Assembly: GCF_019132875.1 (NCBI RefSeq)
Contig: NZ_JAHSPF010000020.1
Coordinates: 1-32,160 of the forward strand
DNA: 32,160 bases
Direction: 5' to 3'
From: Erwinia phyllosphaerae
GTDB taxonomy: Bacteria > Pseudomonadota > Gammaproteobacteria > Enterobacterales > Enterobacteriaceae
Every line of letters starts with the position of its first letter. The stretch's first letter is position 1. The notes beneath the pieces were generated by a model, which saw only the letters and a program-made list of their open reading frames with translations, did no database searches and had not been told where the DNA came from. The position numbers were made by a program, and so were the translations under genes. Below, piece by piece: positions 6,950-16,855 of this stretch.

Positions 6950-8800
6950 ATGCCTAAGTACCGTTCCGCCACTACCACCCATGGCCGTAATATGGCCGGT
7001 GCCCGCGCGCTGTGGCGCGCCACGGGAATGACCGATGACGATTTTGGTAAACCCATTATTGCCGTAGTGAACTCCTTTACGCAGTTTGTGCCGGGTCACG
7101 TCCATCTGCGCGATCTGGGCAAGCTGGTTGCCGAACAGATTGAAGCTTCCGGCGGCGTCGCCAAAGAGTTCAACACTATCGCCGTTGATGATGGCATCGC
7201 GATGGGGCACGGCGGCATGCTTTACTCTCTGCCTTCGCGCGAGCTGATTGCCGACTCGGTAGAGTACATGGTTAACGCCCACTGCGCGGATGCCATGGTC
7301 TGTATCTCTAACTGCGACAAAATCACGCCGGGCATGCTGATGGCCTCCCTGCGTTTGAATATTCCGGTGATCTTTGTTTCCGGCGGCCCAATGGAAGCCG
7401 GTAAAACCAAGCTTTCCGACAAAATCATCAAGCTGGATCTGGTCGATGCAATGATCCAGGGGGCGAACCCGAACGTCAGCGACGAAGACAGCGACAAAAT
7501 CGAGCGCTCTGCCTGTCCTACCTGCGGTTCCTGTTCCGGTATGTTTACCGCGAACTCAATGAACTGCCTGACGGAAGCGCTGGGCCTGTCACAGCCGGGC
7601 AACGGCTCGCTGCTGGCGACGCATGCTGACCGTAAAGAGCTGTTCCTGAATGCCGGCAAGCGCATTGTCGAGCTGGCTAAACGCTATTACGAGCAGGATG
7701 ACGAAAGCGCACTGCCGCGCAACATCGCCAGCAAAGCCGCTTTTGAAAACGCGATGACGCTGGATATCGCCATGGGCGGTTCAACCAATACCGTGCTGCA
7801 CCTGTTAGCGGCAGCGCAGGAAGGCGAAATCGATTTCAATATGTCCGATATCGATCGCCTGTCACGCAAGGTGCCGCATCTGTGCAAGGTCGCGCCAAGC
7901 ACGCCGAAATACCATATGGAAGATGTGCACCGTGCAGGCGGCGTTCTCGGCATTCTTGGCGAGCTGAACCGCGCGGGCCTGATGGACAACAGCGTCAAAA
8001 ACGTGCTGAACCTGAGCCTGAACGAAACGCTGGAACAGTACGACATCATGCTGACCAAAGACGAAGCGGTGAAAAAGATGTTCCGTGCTGGCCCTGCCGG
8101 TATCCGTACTACCCAGGCTTTCTCGCAGGATACGCGCTGGGACACGCTGGATGACGACCGTCAGGAAGGCTGTATTCGTTCCCGCGAGTTCGCCTATAGC
8201 CAGGACGGCGGCCTTGCCATCCTGTACGGCAACATCGCCGAAGATGGCTGTATCGTTAAAACCGCTGGCGTGGAGAAAGAGATCCACAAATTCCGCGGGC
8301 CGGCCAAAGTGTATGAAAGCCAGGACGATGCGGTAACCGCTATTCTGGGCGGAAAAGTGGTTGCCGGTGACGTAGTGGTTATCCGCTACGAAGGGCCGAA
8401 AGGCGGGCCAGGCATGCAGGAAATGCTTTATCCAACCACCTATCTGAAATCGATGGGCCTGGGTAAAAGCTGTGCGCTGATTACTGATGGACGCTTCTCG
8501 GGCGGCACTTCAGGTCTTTCTATCGGTCACGCCTCTCCGGAAGCGGCCAGCGGCGGCACCATTGCGCTGGTAAAAGATGGCGACATGATCGACATCGATA
8601 TTCCAAACCGCGGCATCAAGCTGGACGTGCCGGACAACGAGCTGCATGCCCGTCGTGAAGAGGAAGAGGCGCGTGGTGACGCGGCTTATACGCCTCATCA
8701 TCGCGAGCGTCAGGTTTCCCTTGCTCTGCGTGCTTACGCCTTACTGGCAACCAGCGCGGACAAAGGCGCGGTACGTGATAAGAGCAAGCTGGGAGGCTAA
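6950..8800 (+). CDS. ilvD: Dihydroxy-acid dehydratase IlvD
   Basis: IlvD dehydrates 2,3-dihydroxy-isovalerate and -3-methylvalerate to the 2-oxo acids that IlvE aminates. The protein has 616 residues, the E. coli length. It is an iron-sulfur enzyme: cluster cysteines are visible as Cys122 in [10 protein letters not shown] and Cys195 in CPTCGSCSG, and [12 protein letters not shown] text ([14 protein letters not shown]) lies near the C-terminal third. I chose ATG 6950 (MPKYRS) over the in-frame ATG 6944, because CTGGAG at 6937-6942 is well spaced for the former and almost touches the latter. It ends 5 nt before ilvA. Confidence 0.97.
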   Translation: MPKYRSATTTHGRNMAGARALWRATGMTDDDFGKPIIAVVNSFTQFVPGHVHLRDLGKLVAEQIEASGGVAKEFNTIAVDDGIAMGHGGMLYSLPSRELIADSVEYMVNAHCADAMVCISNCDKITPGMLMASLRLNIPVIFVSGGPMEAGKTKLSDKIIKLDLVDAMIQGANPNVSDEDSDKIERSACPTCGSCSGMFTANSMNCLTEALGLSQPGNGSLLATHADRKELFLNAGKRIVELAKRYYEQDDESALPRNIASKAAFENAMTLDIAMGGSTNTVLHLLAAAQEGEIDFNMSDIDRLSRKVPHLCKVAPSTPKYHMEDVHRAGGVLGILGELNRAGLMDNSVKNVLNLSLNETLEQYDIMLTKDEAVKKMFRAGPAGIRTTQAFSQDTRWDTLDDDRQEGCIRSREFAYSQDGGLAILYGNIAEDGCIVKTAGVEKEIHKFRGPAKVYESQDDAVTAILGGKVVAGDVVVIRYEGPKGGPGMQEMLYPTTYLKSMGLGKSCALITDGRFSGGTSGLSIGHASPEAASGGTIALVKDGDMIDIDIPNRGIKLDVPDNELHARREEEEARGDAAYTPHHRERQVSLALRAYALLATSADKGAVRDKSKLGG

Positions 8801-8805
8801 AAAGA

Positions 8806-10350
8806 ATGGCTGAGTCTCAACCGCTACCCGCCGAGCCTTGCGGCGCGGAATATCTACGAGCCGTGCTTCGTTCGCCGGTTTACGAGGTCGCACAGGTGAC
8901 GCCTTTGCAAAAGATGGAGAAAATCTCTTCTCGTCTGGGCAATACGGTGCTGGTTAAACGTGAAGATCGCCAGCCGGTGCACAGCTTCAAGGTGCGCGGT
9001 GCCTATGCGATGATCGCTTCGCTGAACGAAGAGCAAAAAGCCAACGGCGTAGTCACCGCTTCGGCAGGCAACCATGCTCAGGGCGTCGCGCTGTCGGCAA
9101 CCCGGCTGGGAATTAAATCGCTGATCGTGATGCCGCTGGCGACGGCAGACATCAAAGTGGAAGCCGTGCGGGCGTTTGGCGGTGAGGCTTATCTGTTTGG
9201 CGCTAACTTTGACGAAGCCAAAGCGAAAGCGCTCGAGCTGGCGGAGCAAAAGGGCTACACCTTTGTGCCGCCGTTCGATCATCCGATGGTCATCGCGGGC
9301 CAGGGAACGCTGGCGATGGAGCTGCTGCAGCAGGATGCGCATCTCGATCGCATTTTTGTGCCCGTGGGCGGCGGCGGCCTGGCGGCTGGCGTGGCGGTGC
9401 TGATCAAACAGCTGATGCCACAAATAAAAGTTATCGCCGTTGAGGCGGAGGATTCAGCCTGTCTGAAAGCCGCGCTGGAAGCGGGTGAACCGGTCGATCT
9501 GCCGCGCGTGGGGCTGTTTGCCGAAGGCGTGGCGGTAAAACGCATCGGCAGCGAAACCTTTCGGCTTTGCCGGGAATATCTGGATGACATCATCACCGTA
9601 GACAGCGATGCCATCTGTGCGGCAATGAAAGACCTGTTTGAAGATGTGCGCGCCGTTGCGGAGCCTTCTGGCGCACTGGCGCTGGCCGGGATGAAAAAGT
9701 ATATCCAGCAGCATCAGATCAAGGGTGAACGTCTGGCGCATGTTCTTTCTGGCGCTAACGTTAACTTCCACGGTTTACGCTATGTTTCCGAACGCTGCGA
9801 ACTGGGCGAACAGCGTGAAGCGCTGCTGGCGGTAACTATTCCGGAACAAAAAGGCAGCTTTCTGAAGTTCTGTCAGCTGCTGGGCGGTCGCTCGGTCACC
9901 GAGTTCAACTATCGCTTCGCTAATCCCGATAACGCCTGCATTTTTGTCGGCGTCCGGCTGACGCGTGGCCTGGAAGAACGCAGTGAAATATTGCAGCTGC
10001 TGGATGAAGGCGGCTATAAGGTGGTCGATCTTTCCGATGATGAAATGGCAAAGCTGCACGTGCGCTATATGGTTGGCGGTCGTCCATCTAAACCGCTGCG
10101 CGAGCGCCTGTACAGCTTTGAGTTTCCGGAAGCGCCCGGCGCGCTGCTGCGCTTTTTGCAGACGCTGGGCACGCACTGGAACATTACGCTGTTTCATTAC
10201 CGCAGCCACGGCACCGACTATGGCCGCGTGCTGGCAGGATTCGAACTGAGCGACAGCGAGCCGCAGTTTGAAGAACACCTGACCGCGCTGGGCTACGATT
10301 TTCACAACGAAACCGCTAACCCGGCTTTCAGCTTCTTCCTGGCCGGTTAA
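8806..10350 (+). CDS. ilvA: Biosynthetic threonine deaminase IlvA
   Basis: IlvA converts threonine to 2-oxobutyrate and ammonia, the committed step to isoleucine, and is inhibited by isoleucine in the known enzymes. The 514 residues equal E. coli IlvA. The PLP lysine is Lys62 in HSFKVRGA, and the phosphate-binding glycine loop is GGGG at 188-191. Two regulatory ACT-like domains occupy about 320-514 (KGSFLKFCQLLGGRSVTEFN and APGALLRFLQTLGTHWN). The ribosome site GGGAGG is inside the end of ilvD. It is the last gene of the ilv operon, and its stop overlaps the stop of convergent ilvY in TTAA, with no terminator hairpin between. Confidence 0.98.
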   Translation: MAESQPLPAEPCGAEYLRAVLRSPVYEVAQVTPLQKMEKISSRLGNTVLVKREDRQPVHSFKVRGAYAMIASLNEEQKANGVVTASAGNHAQGVALSATRLGIKSLIVMPLATADIKVEAVRAFGGEAYLFGANFDEAKAKALELAEQKGYTFVPPFDHPMVIAGQGTLAMELLQQDAHLDRIFVPVGGGGLAAGVAVLIKQLMPQIKVIAVEAEDSACLKAALEAGEPVDLPRVGLFAEGVAVKRIGSETFRLCREYLDDIITVDSDAICAAMKDLFEDVRAVAEPSGALALAGMKKYIQQHQIKGERLAHVLSGANVNFHGLRYVSERCELGEQREALLAVTIPEQKGSFLKFCQLLGGRSVTEFNYRFANPDNACIFVGVRLTRGLEERSEILQLLDEGGYKVVDLSDDEMAKLHVRYMVGGRPSKPLRERLYSFEFPEAPGALLRFLQTLGTHWNITLFHYRSHGTDYGRVLAGFELSDSEPQFEEHLTALGYDFHNETANPAFSFFLAG

Positions 10351-11228
10351 AGCAGGCTCCAGAACGCATCAATCAGCGGCTCGTTGAGCCGCTTTCTTTG
10401 CACGCAAACGCCCAGCTCCAGCGGGGCGACAATATCAATGTTTTCCAGTTCCAGAATACGGTTACGGATTGGCTCCGGGCTGTTCTCCAGCACCACATCG
10501 GGGATCAGCGCGATGCCACAGCCTAAAGCTACCATCGACACAATCGCCTCATGTCCGCCCACGGTGGCATAAATCAGCGGACTGGCAATGCGGCGGCGGC
10601 GAAACCATAAATCGATACGCTGCCGGGTTGGCCCTTGATCGGGCAGGATAAATGGAATCTGCGTCCAGTCGGGTTCGGGCTGGCTGGCCTGGCTACGTAC
10701 CGGACAGGGCAGCGCGGGCGCAATCAGCACCAGCGGGATCGGGCCAAGCGCAGTAAAATCAATACTGGCAGGCAGCGTTTCCGGTCGTCCGGCGATAGCG
10801 ATATCGGCCTCGGCGCTTTGCACTTTTTCCACCGCATCGGCGGGATCGCCCGTGGTTAGCTTGATCTCCACCAGCGGATGCTCTGCGCGAAAACGATCAA
10901 GGATTGGCGGTAAATGACTGTAGGCGGCGGTCACCGAGCAAAACAGGCGTAGTTCGCCGCTCAGCGACGGACCATGCTGACCGATAGCGTGGCGCAGCTG
11001 CTGATACTGCAACAGCGTTTGCTGGGCGAACTGCCGCAGCTGCTCTCCGGCATCGGTCAGCGTAACGGTGCGGTTATCGCGTAGAAACAGCGTCTGGCCA
11101 AGATCTTCCTCCAGCCGCTGAATCTGGCGGGAAAGCGTGGAGGGACTCACGTGCATGGCTCGCGCGCTGCGGCCAAAATGGCGGCTTTCGGCCAGGTGAA
11201 GAAAAAGTTTTAGATCGCGTAAATCCAT
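10347..11228 (-). CDS. ilvY: IlvY, LysR-family activator of ilvC
   Basis: IlvY is the LysR regulator that activates ilvC in response to acetolactate or acetohydroxybutyrate and represses itself. The 293 residues (297 in E. coli) have the helix-turn-helix in the first 60 (RHFGRSARAMHVSPSTLSRQ at about 16-35), followed by the effector domain with HLPPILDRFRAEHP and GGHEAIVSMVALGCGIALIP. It is divergent from ilvC, sharing a 153-bp regulatory region with two candidate operators. Its 3' end overlaps ilvA. Confidence 0.97.
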   Translation of the reverse strand: MDLRDLKLFLHLAESRHFGRSARAMHVSPSTLSRQIQRLEEDLGQTLFLRDNRTVTLTDAGEQLRQFAQQTLLQYQQLRHAIGQHGPSLSGELRLFCSVTAAYSHLPPILDRFRAEHPLVEIKLTTGDPADAVEKVQSAEADIAIAGRPETLPASIDFTALGPIPLVLIAPALPCPVRSQASQPEPDWTQIPFILPDQGPTRQRIDLWFRRRRIASPLIYATVGGHEAIVSMVALGCGIALIPDVVLENSPEPIRNRILELENIDIVAPLELGVCVQRKRLNEPLIDAFWSLL

Positions 11229-11251
11229 GCGCTTCAGGCCTCATTTTAGCG

Positions 11252-11266
11252 TTGCAGTAATTGCAA
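11252..11266. promoter_or_regulatory. Candidate IlvY operator 1
   Basis: TTGCA-gtaat-TGCAA is a perfect inverted repeat and fits the LysR T-N11-A form. It lies in the ilvY-ilvC divergent region, proximal to ilvY. In E. coli IlvY binds two tandem operators here; assignment to IlvY is by position. Confidence 0.6.
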
Positions 11267-11273
11267 TATGACG

Positions 11274-11288
11274 TTGTTAATATATCAA
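11274..11288. promoter_or_regulatory. Candidate IlvY operator 2
   Basis: TTG-N9-CAA (ttgttaatatatcaa) has the same outer geometry as operator 1 but weaker symmetry. The two centres are 22 bp apart, about two helical turns, as expected for neighbouring LysR dimers. A possible ilvC promoter lies just downstream, with a poor -35 (tttaag, 11289-11294) and TAAGAT -10 (11312-11317) spaced by 17 bp, consistent with activator dependence. Confidence 0.5.
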
Positions 11289-11381
11289 TTTAAGCAATGC
11301 ATTTCCTGTCATAAGATGGGAATCAAGAGGGTGATACACATCACCGACAAATAAAAGACGAACACAACCTCAGGAGTTACC

Positions 11382-12860
11382 ATGGCTAACTATTTCAATA
11401 CTTTGAACCTGCGCAACCAGTTAGCGCAATTAGGTAAATGCCGCTTTATGGCGCGCGATGAATTTGCGGATGAAGCAAGCTACCTGAAAGGCAAAAAGGT
11501 CGTCATCGTTGGCTGTGGCGCTCAGGGCCTGAACCAGGGTCTGAATATGCGTGATTCTGGCCTGGATATCGCTTATGCACTGCGCGCCGAGGCGATTGCA
11601 GAGAAGCGTGCTTCATGGCGTAAAGCGACTGAAAACGGTTTTAAAGTAGGCACCTACGAAGAACTGATCCCGCAGGCCGATCTGGTGGTTAACCTGACTC
11701 CGGACAAGCAGCACACCTCGGTAGTACGTGCAGTCCAGCCGCTGATGAAAGATGGCGCCGCGCTGGGCTATTCGCACGGTTTTAACATCGTGGAAGTGGG
11801 CGAACAAATTCGTAAAGACATCACCGTAGTGATGGTTGCGCCAAAATGTCCGGGTACGGAAGTGCGTGAAGAGTACAAGCGTGGTTTTGGCGTGCCGACG
11901 CTGATTGCCGTGCACCCGGAAAACAATCCGAAAGGCGAAGGCATGGCGATTGCCAAAGCCTGGGCAGCTGCAACCGGCGGCCATCGTGCTGGCGTGCTGG
12001 AATCCTCTTTCGTGGCGGAAGTGAAATCTGACCTGATGGGCGAGCAGACCATCCTGTGCGGTATGCTGCAGGCCGGTTCGCTGCTGTGTTTCGACAAGCT
12101 GGTGGCTGAGGGTACCGATCCGGCTTACGCGGAAAAACTGATTCAGTTCGGCTGGGAAACCGTGACCGAAGCGCTGAAGCAGGGCGGCATCACGCTGATG
12201 ATGGACCGTCTGTCTAACCCGGCTAAAGTCCGCGCTTTTGAGCTGTCCGAGCAGCTGAAAACCATTATGGCGCCGCTGTTCCAGAAGCACATGGACGACA
12301 TCATCTCCGGCGAGTTCTCTTCCGGCATGATGGCTGACTGGGCCAACGACGACAAAAAACTGCTGGGCTGGCGTGAAGAGACCGGGAAAACCGCTTTTGA
12401 AACCGCGCCGCAGTTTGAAGGTAAAATCGCCGAGCAGGACTACTTCGATCAGGGCGTGCTGATGATCGCAATGGTCAAAGCAGGCGTTGAGCTGGCGTTT
12501 GAAACCATGGTGGATGCAGGCATTATTGAAGAGTCTGCCTACTACGAGTCGCTGCACGAGCTGCCGCTGATTGCCAACACCATCGCACGTAAGCGCCTGT
12601 ATGAAATGAACGTGGTTATCTCTGATACTGCCGAATACGGTAACTACCTGTTCTCTTACGCGGCCGTTCCGCTGCTGAAAGAGTTTATGACCACCTTGCA
12701 GGCAGGCGATCTGGGCAAGGCGGCGACAGCTTCCGCTTCCGTCGATAACGCACAGCTGCGCGACGTTAATGAAGCTATCCGTAACCATCCTATCGAATCC
12801 GTTGGCCGCAAGCTGCGTGGCTATATGACCGATATGAAACGTATTGCAGTAGCTGGCTAA
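11382..12860 (+). CDS. ilvC: Ketol-acid reductoisomerase IlvC (class II)
   Basis: IlvC carries out the Mg-dependent alkyl migration and NADPH reduction of acetolactate and acetohydroxybutyrate to the dihydroxy acids used by IlvD. The 492 residues (491 in E. coli) are the long, class II form with a duplicated C-terminal knotted domain. The nucleotide-binding loop GCGAQG is at 44-49, and the metal-site segments include [10 protein letters not shown] and [22 protein letters not shown] ribosome site precedes the ATG. Transcription is expected from an IlvY-activated promoter in the ilvY-ilvC gap. Two hairpins terminate it. Confidence 0.98.
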   Translation: MANYFNTLNLRNQLAQLGKCRFMARDEFADEASYLKGKKVVIVGCGAQGLNQGLNMRDSGLDIAYALRAEAIAEKRASWRKATENGFKVGTYEELIPQADLVVNLTPDKQHTSVVRAVQPLMKDGAALGYSHGFNIVEVGEQIRKDITVVMVAPKCPGTEVREEYKRGFGVPTLIAVHPENNPKGEGMAIAKAWAAATGGHRAGVLESSFVAEVKSDLMGEQTILCGMLQAGSLLCFDKLVAEGTDPAYAEKLIQFGWETVTEALKQGGITLMMDRLSNPAKVRAFELSEQLKTIMAPLFQKHMDDIISGEFSSGMMADWANDDKKLLGWREETGKTAFETAPQFEGKIAEQDYFDQGVLMIAMVKAGVELAFETMVDAGIIEESAYYESLHELPLIANTIARKRLYEMNVVISDTAEYGNYLFSYAAVPLLKEFMTTLQAGDLGKAATASASVDNAQLRDVNEAIRNHPIESVGRKLRGYMTDMKRIAVAG

Positions 12861-12866
12861 GATAAG

Positions 12867-12888
12867 AAGCGCGGGCTGGCCCGCGCTT
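12867..12888 (+). terminator. First hairpin after ilvC
   Basis: A perfect 9-bp stem (aagcgcggg / cccgcgctt) closes a CTGG loop, 6 nt after the ilvC stop. The T-run is only TTT, so it may be a stabiliser or a weak terminator working with the next hairpin. Confidence 0.7.
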
Positions 12889-12900
12889 TAACGTTTGCAG

Positions 12901-12927
12901 GCGCGGGGGAAATCCCGCGCTTTTTTT
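12901..12927 (+). terminator. Intrinsic terminator after ilvC
   Basis: The stem gcgcggg pairs with cccgcgc across a 6-nt loop and is followed by seven T (12921-12927). It is 40 nt beyond the ilvC stop, and ppiC converges from the other side. Confidence 0.9.
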
Positions 12928-12968
12928 ATGCCGCTACCGTGACCGGGACAATTATCCCCTGGCGGTCG

Positions 12969-13250
12969 TTAGTTACGGTACAGAACCTTAATGATGTGGT
13001 AGCCAAACTGCGTATGCAGCGGGCCGTAAGGCGTGATAAGCGGGCAGGAAAACACCACTTTATCGAAAGCCGGCACCATGGCGCCCTGTTTAAACTCGCC
13101 TAAATGGCCGCCTTTTTTACCTGACGGACAAATGGAGTGCTTTTTGGCCAGCTTTTCAAAATCTGCGCCTTGCTCCAGCTGTGCCAGAATTTCCTGCGCC
13201 TGTTTCTCTTCCTTTACAAGGATATGGAGTGCTGCTGCGGTTTTTGCCAT
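12969..13250 (-). CDS. ppiC: Peptidyl-prolyl cis-trans isomerase C (parvulin)
   Basis: The 93 residues equal E. coli PpiC, the small cytoplasmic parvulin. It is a single rotamase domain with the family blocks [11 protein letters not shown] (5-15), [20 protein letters not shown] (29-48), [11 protein letters not shown] (58-68) and [11 protein letters not shown] (79-89). No signal peptide is seen. The frame stays open upstream to 13592 over the divergent rep gene, but the conserved start [10 protein letters not shown] is at 13250. It is divergent from rep and convergent with ilvC. Confidence 0.97.
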   Translation of the reverse strand: MAKTAAALHILVKEEKQAQEILAQLEQGADFEKLAKKHSICPSGKKGGHLGEFKQGAMVPAFDKVVFSCPLITPYGPLHTQFGYHIIKVLYRN

Positions 13251-13259
13251 GATCGTACC

Positions 13260-13289
13260 TTGAGTCGTATGGATGCTGCTGGCTATACT
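13260..13289 (+). promoter_or_regulatory. Candidate promoter of rep
   Basis: TTGAGT (13260-13265) and TATACT (13284-13289) are separated by 18 bp in the 87-bp gap between ppiC and rep, about 50 bp before the rep start. Confidence 0.5.
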
Positions 13290-13337
13290 ACCACGCTGTG
13301 ATTTCTTTCCCTCTGTCATTTCATCGAGTAAAACCCT

Positions 13338-15362
13338 ATGCGTCTTAATCCTGGTCAGCAACACGCCGTCGAATTTGTCACCGGGCCTTGTCTGGTGCTG
13401 GCCGGTGCAGGCTCGGGCAAAACGCGTGTTATTACCAATAAAATTGCTCACCTGATCCGCGAATGCGGCTATCAGGCTCGCCATATTGCGGCGGTGACGT
13501 TTACCAATAAAGCCTCGCGCGAAATGAAAGAGCGCGTGGCGCAAACCCTGGGACGTAAAGAAGCGCGCGGCCTGATGATTTCTACCTTCCACACGCTGGG
13601 GCTGGAAATCATCAAGCGTGAATATGCCGCGCTGGGAATGAAATCAAATTTTTCCCTGTTTGACGACCAGGATCAGCTGGCGTTGCTTAAAGAGTTGACC
13701 GAGCAGTGGCTGGAAAACGATAAAAACCTGTTACAGCAGCTGGTCTCGACGATCTCTAACTGGAAAAACGATCTGCTGGATCCTGGCCGCGCAGCGGCGG
13801 GAGCCACGTCCGAACGCGACAAGATTTTTGCGCACTGTTACGGACTTTATGACCAGCATCTGAAAGCCTGTAACGTACTGGACTTTGACGATTTAATCCT
13901 GCTGCCGACGCTGCTTTTCCAGCGCAATCTGGAAGTGCGCGAGCGCTGGCAGCAGCGTATCCGCTATCTGCTGGTGGATGAATACCAGGATACCAACACC
14001 AGCCAGTATGAGCTGGTTAAACTGCTGGTCGGCGCTCGCGCCCGTTTCACCGTGGTAGGTGATGACGATCAGTCAATCTACTCCTGGCGTGGCGCGCGGC
14101 CGCAAAACCTGGTGCTGCTAAAGGAAGATTTTCCGGCGCTGCAGGTGATAAAGCTGGAGCAAAACTACCGTTCGTCGGAACGTATTCTGAAAGCGGCCAA
14201 TATCCTGATCGCCAACAATCCGCACGTTTTCGAAAAACGGCTCTTTTCAGAGCTGGGCTACGGCGCGGAGCTAAAAGTGGTCACGGCCAACCATGAAGAT
14301 CATGAAGCCGAAAGGGTAACGGGCGAACTGATAGCGCATCACTTCATTAATAAAACGCAGTACAAAGATTACGCCATTCTTTACCGGGGCAACCATCAGT
14401 CGCGCGTTTTTGAAAAAATGCTGATGCAAAACCGGATCCCCTATCGGATTTCTGGCGGAACCTCATTTTTCTCGCGTCCGGAAATCAAAGATTTACTCGC
14501 CTATCTGCGCGTACTGACCAATCCCAACGACGACAGCGCCTTTATGCGCATCGTCAATACGCCAAAGCGTGAAATCGGGCCAGCCACGCTGCAAAAGCTG
14601 GGCGAGTGGGCAATGCAGCGCAACAAGAGCCTGTTTACCGCCAGCTTCGATATGGGGCTGGGACAGACGCTGACCGGACGCGGGCTGGAATCGCTACAGC
14701 GTTTCACCTTCTGGCTGCAGGAAATTGCCGTGCTGGCAGAGCGTGAACCGATTGCCGCAGTACGCGATTTAATTCGCGGTATCGATTATGAGAGCTGGCT
14801 GTTTGAAACTTCCGCCAGCCCGAAAGCCGCCGAAATGCGGATGAAAAACGTCAATATGCTCTTTCAGTGGATGACGGAAATGCTGGAAGGCAGCGATATC
14901 GACGAGCCGATGACGCTGACGCAGGTGGTGACGCGCTTTACGCTGCGCGACATGATGGAACGCGGCGAAAGCGAGGAAGATATGGATCAGGTCCAGCTCA
15001 TGACGCTGCACGCTTCGAAAGGGCTGGAGTTTCCTTACGTTTATCTTGTCGGCATGGAAGAAGGGCTGTTGCCGCACCAGAGCAGCATTGACGAAAACAA
15101 CGTAGAAGAAGAGCGCCGGCTGGCATACGTGGGGATCACGCGGGCGCAGAAGGAGCTGACGTTTACGCTGTGCCGCGAACGGCGCCAGTATGGCGAAGTT
15201 ATTCGACCAGAGCCGAGTCGTTTTTTGCTGGAGCTGCCGCAGGACGATCTGAACTGGGAAACCGAGCGCAAAGTAGTTAGCCCGGAACAGCGGATGCAAA
15301 CGGGGCAGAGCCGCGTGGCCGGATTAAGGGCGATGCTGGATAAGGCAAAAAGCACCGGGTAA
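13338..15362 (+). CDS. rep: ATP-dependent DNA helicase Rep
   Basis: Rep is a superfamily 1A 3'-5' helicase that accompanies the replisome, interacts with DnaB, and removes nucleoprotein roadblocks and helps restart forks. The 674 residues compare with 673 in E. coli. Helicase motif I is AGAGSGKT (22-29), motif II is DEYQDT (214-219), and then come [13 protein letters not shown] (motif III region), QNYRSS (motif IV) and, near the C-terminus, [17 protein letters not shown] (motif V) and [12 protein letters not shown] (motif VI). The ATG start gives MRLNPGQQ, the family N-terminus. It is convergent with gppA, with only 4 bp between the stops. Confidence 0.98.
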   Translation: MRLNPGQQHAVEFVTGPCLVLAGAGSGKTRVITNKIAHLIRECGYQARHIAAVTFTNKASREMKERVAQTLGRKEARGLMISTFHTLGLEIIKREYAALGMKSNFSLFDDQDQLALLKELTEQWLENDKNLLQQLVSTISNWKNDLLDPGRAAAGATSERDKIFAHCYGLYDQHLKACNVLDFDDLILLPTLLFQRNLEVRERWQQRIRYLLVDEYQDTNTSQYELVKLLVGARARFTVVGDDDQSIYSWRGARPQNLVLLKEDFPALQVIKLEQNYRSSERILKAANILIANNPHVFEKRLFSELGYGAELKVVTANHEDHEAERVTGELIAHHFINKTQYKDYAILYRGNHQSRVFEKMLMQNRIPYRISGGTSFFSRPEIKDLLAYLRVLTNPNDDSAFMRIVNTPKREIGPATLQKLGEWAMQRNKSLFTASFDMGLGQTLTGRGLESLQRFTFWLQEIAVLAEREPIAAVRDLIRGIDYESWLFETSASPKAAEMRMKNVNMLFQWMTEMLEGSDIDEPMTLTQVVTRFTLRDMMERGESEEDMDQVQLMTLHASKGLEFPYVYLVGMEEGLLPHQSSIDENNVEEERRLAYVGITRAQKELTFTLCRERRQYGEVIRPEPSRFLLELPQDDLNWETERKVVSPEQRMQTGQSRVAGLRAMLDKAKSTG

Positions 15363-15366
15363 TAAA

Positions 15367-16851
15367 CTAGTTTATGGTCAGCGACCAGTGCACATAGCTT
15401 TGCCAGTGGCTTTCCTGCTCCAGCAGTTCTGCACGTAGCGGGTGCGCTTCCAGCCAACCAGCCGGTAAGGCCACCTGCAAACTATCGTCATCAGCATGCA
15501 GCCGAACCGCGGGCAGCGTATCATCGCGACGACGGCTGGCAAAAATGATGGCCAGCCGCAGCAGCCGACACATTCTTTCCGCCATGCGCGGCGGCACGGC
15601 ATTTTGCTGGCTGAGCAGCGCCAGATCGATACCGTTGACCTGGTTTTGCAGCAGCGTCGCCAGCAGCTTTTTCTGCGCGGGCGTAAAGCCCGGCAAATCC
15701 AGATTACGTACCAGATAGGCGGCGTGCTGCGGAGCCTGTTTGAAGTCGACGCTCAGGCCGATTTCATGGATCAGGCAGGCGCTGTCGAGCAGCTCCCGGC
15801 AGCGATCGTCCAGCTTCCAGCTGTGGCTAACCTGACGAGCAAAACTTTCTGCCAGCATACGTACGCGCGAAGCCTGATCGGCGTCAATGGCAAAGCGGCG
15901 CTGGATATTGTGCAGCGTGCGGTTACGAATATCGCGATCGACCGGCAGCTTCAGCATGCCGTAAACCAGACCTTCGCGCAGCGCGCCACCGGCCAGCGTC
16001 ATGCTGCTGATATTCAGCTCGGTAAAGATGGCAATCAAAATGGAAAGGCCGCTGGGGAAAACCAGCGCGCGCTCCAGCGTCAGGCCTTCGATTTCCAGCT
16101 CTTCCAGCTTGCCGCACTGGATAGCGCGCTGTTTCAGCTGTTGCAGCTTGCTCAGCGTGATGCGCTCGTCCATGCCTTGCGCCATCATGATTTCCTGCAG
16201 CGCCTGGACGGTGCCCGACGCGCCAACGCAGATTTCCCAGCCTTGCTCGCGCAGCTTTTTCGCTACCGGACGAATCATCTCGCTGGCGGCCTGCTCGGCC
16301 TCGTCAAAGTTGAGCTTGCCCAGGTGACGATCGCCAAAATAGCGTTCCAGCCAGGTCACGCAGCCCATGGGCAAGCTGAACAGCGCGCCAGGTTCTGCGC
16401 CGCTGCCCGTGACCAGCTCCGTACTGCCGCCGCCGATATCAACCACCAGACGCTTATCGGAACCGCCAGTGGTATGCGCCACGCCCTGGTAAATCAGGCA
16501 GGCTTCTTCTTCGCCGCTAATCACATTAATGGCGCAGCCTAAAATCTGCTGCGCCTGATGCAGAAAGGTTCCGGCGTTGGCGGCCAGGCGCAGCGTTGCC
16601 GTCGCAACGACACGGATCTGGTGCGCCGGGATATCCTGCAGCTGTTCAGAGAACAGTTTCAGGCACTGCCAGCCGCGCGCCATCGCCTCATCGGAAAGGC
16701 GGCTGTCGCTGTCCAGACCGGCAGCCAGGCGCACCTTGCGTTTGATGCGCGCAACGGTCTGGATGCTGCCAGCCACCTCGCGCACCACCAACATATGAAA
16801 GCTGTTAGATCCTAAATCTATTGCAGCATAAAGCGATGAAGCGCTAGGCAT
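15367..16851 (-). CDS. gppA: Guanosine-5'-triphosphate,3'-diphosphate pyrophosphatase GppA
   Basis: GppA hydrolyses pppGpp to ppGpp in the stringent response and has exopolyphosphatase activity. The 494 residues equal E. coli GppA. The actin-like ASKHA fold shows the phosphate-1 motif [12 protein letters not shown] (10-21), the ISGEEEA segment and the phosphate-2 motif [14 protein letters not shown]-terminal HD-like helical domain carries [21 protein letters not shown]. The start lies 4 nt after the rhlB stop, so rhlB and gppA probably form an operon with coupled translation. Confidence 0.97.
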   Translation of the reverse strand: MPSASSLYAAIDLGSNSFHMLVVREVAGSIQTVARIKRKVRLAAGLDSDSRLSDEAMARGWQCLKLFSEQLQDIPAHQIRVVATATLRLAANAGTFLHQAQQILGCAINVISGEEEACLIYQGVAHTTGGSDKRLVVDIGGGSTELVTGSGAEPGALFSLPMGCVTWLERYFGDRHLGKLNFDEAEQAASEMIRPVAKKLREQGWEICVGASGTVQALQEIMMAQGMDERITLSKLQQLKQRAIQCGKLEELEIEGLTLERALVFPSGLSILIAIFTELNISSMTLAGGALREGLVYGMLKLPVDRDIRNRTLHNIQRRFAIDADQASRVRMLAESFARQVSHSWKLDDRCRELLDSACLIHEIGLSVDFKQAPQHAAYLVRNLDLPGFTPAQKKLLATLLQNQVNGIDLALLSQQNAVPPRMAERMCRLLRLAIIFASRRRDDTLPAVRLHADDDSLQVALPAGWLEAHPLRAELLEQESHWQSYVHWSLTIN

Positions 16852-16855
16852 GGCG

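Noticed and set aside
11613..12788. Long antisense frame (391 codons) opposite ilvC
   Set aside because: ilvC is certain on the plus strand; the antisense frame is rich in His, Gln and Arg, as expected from codon-bias shadows. Similar long shadows opposite gppA (15496-16542), rhlB (17021-17866) and wecC (23826-24779) were rejected for the same reason.
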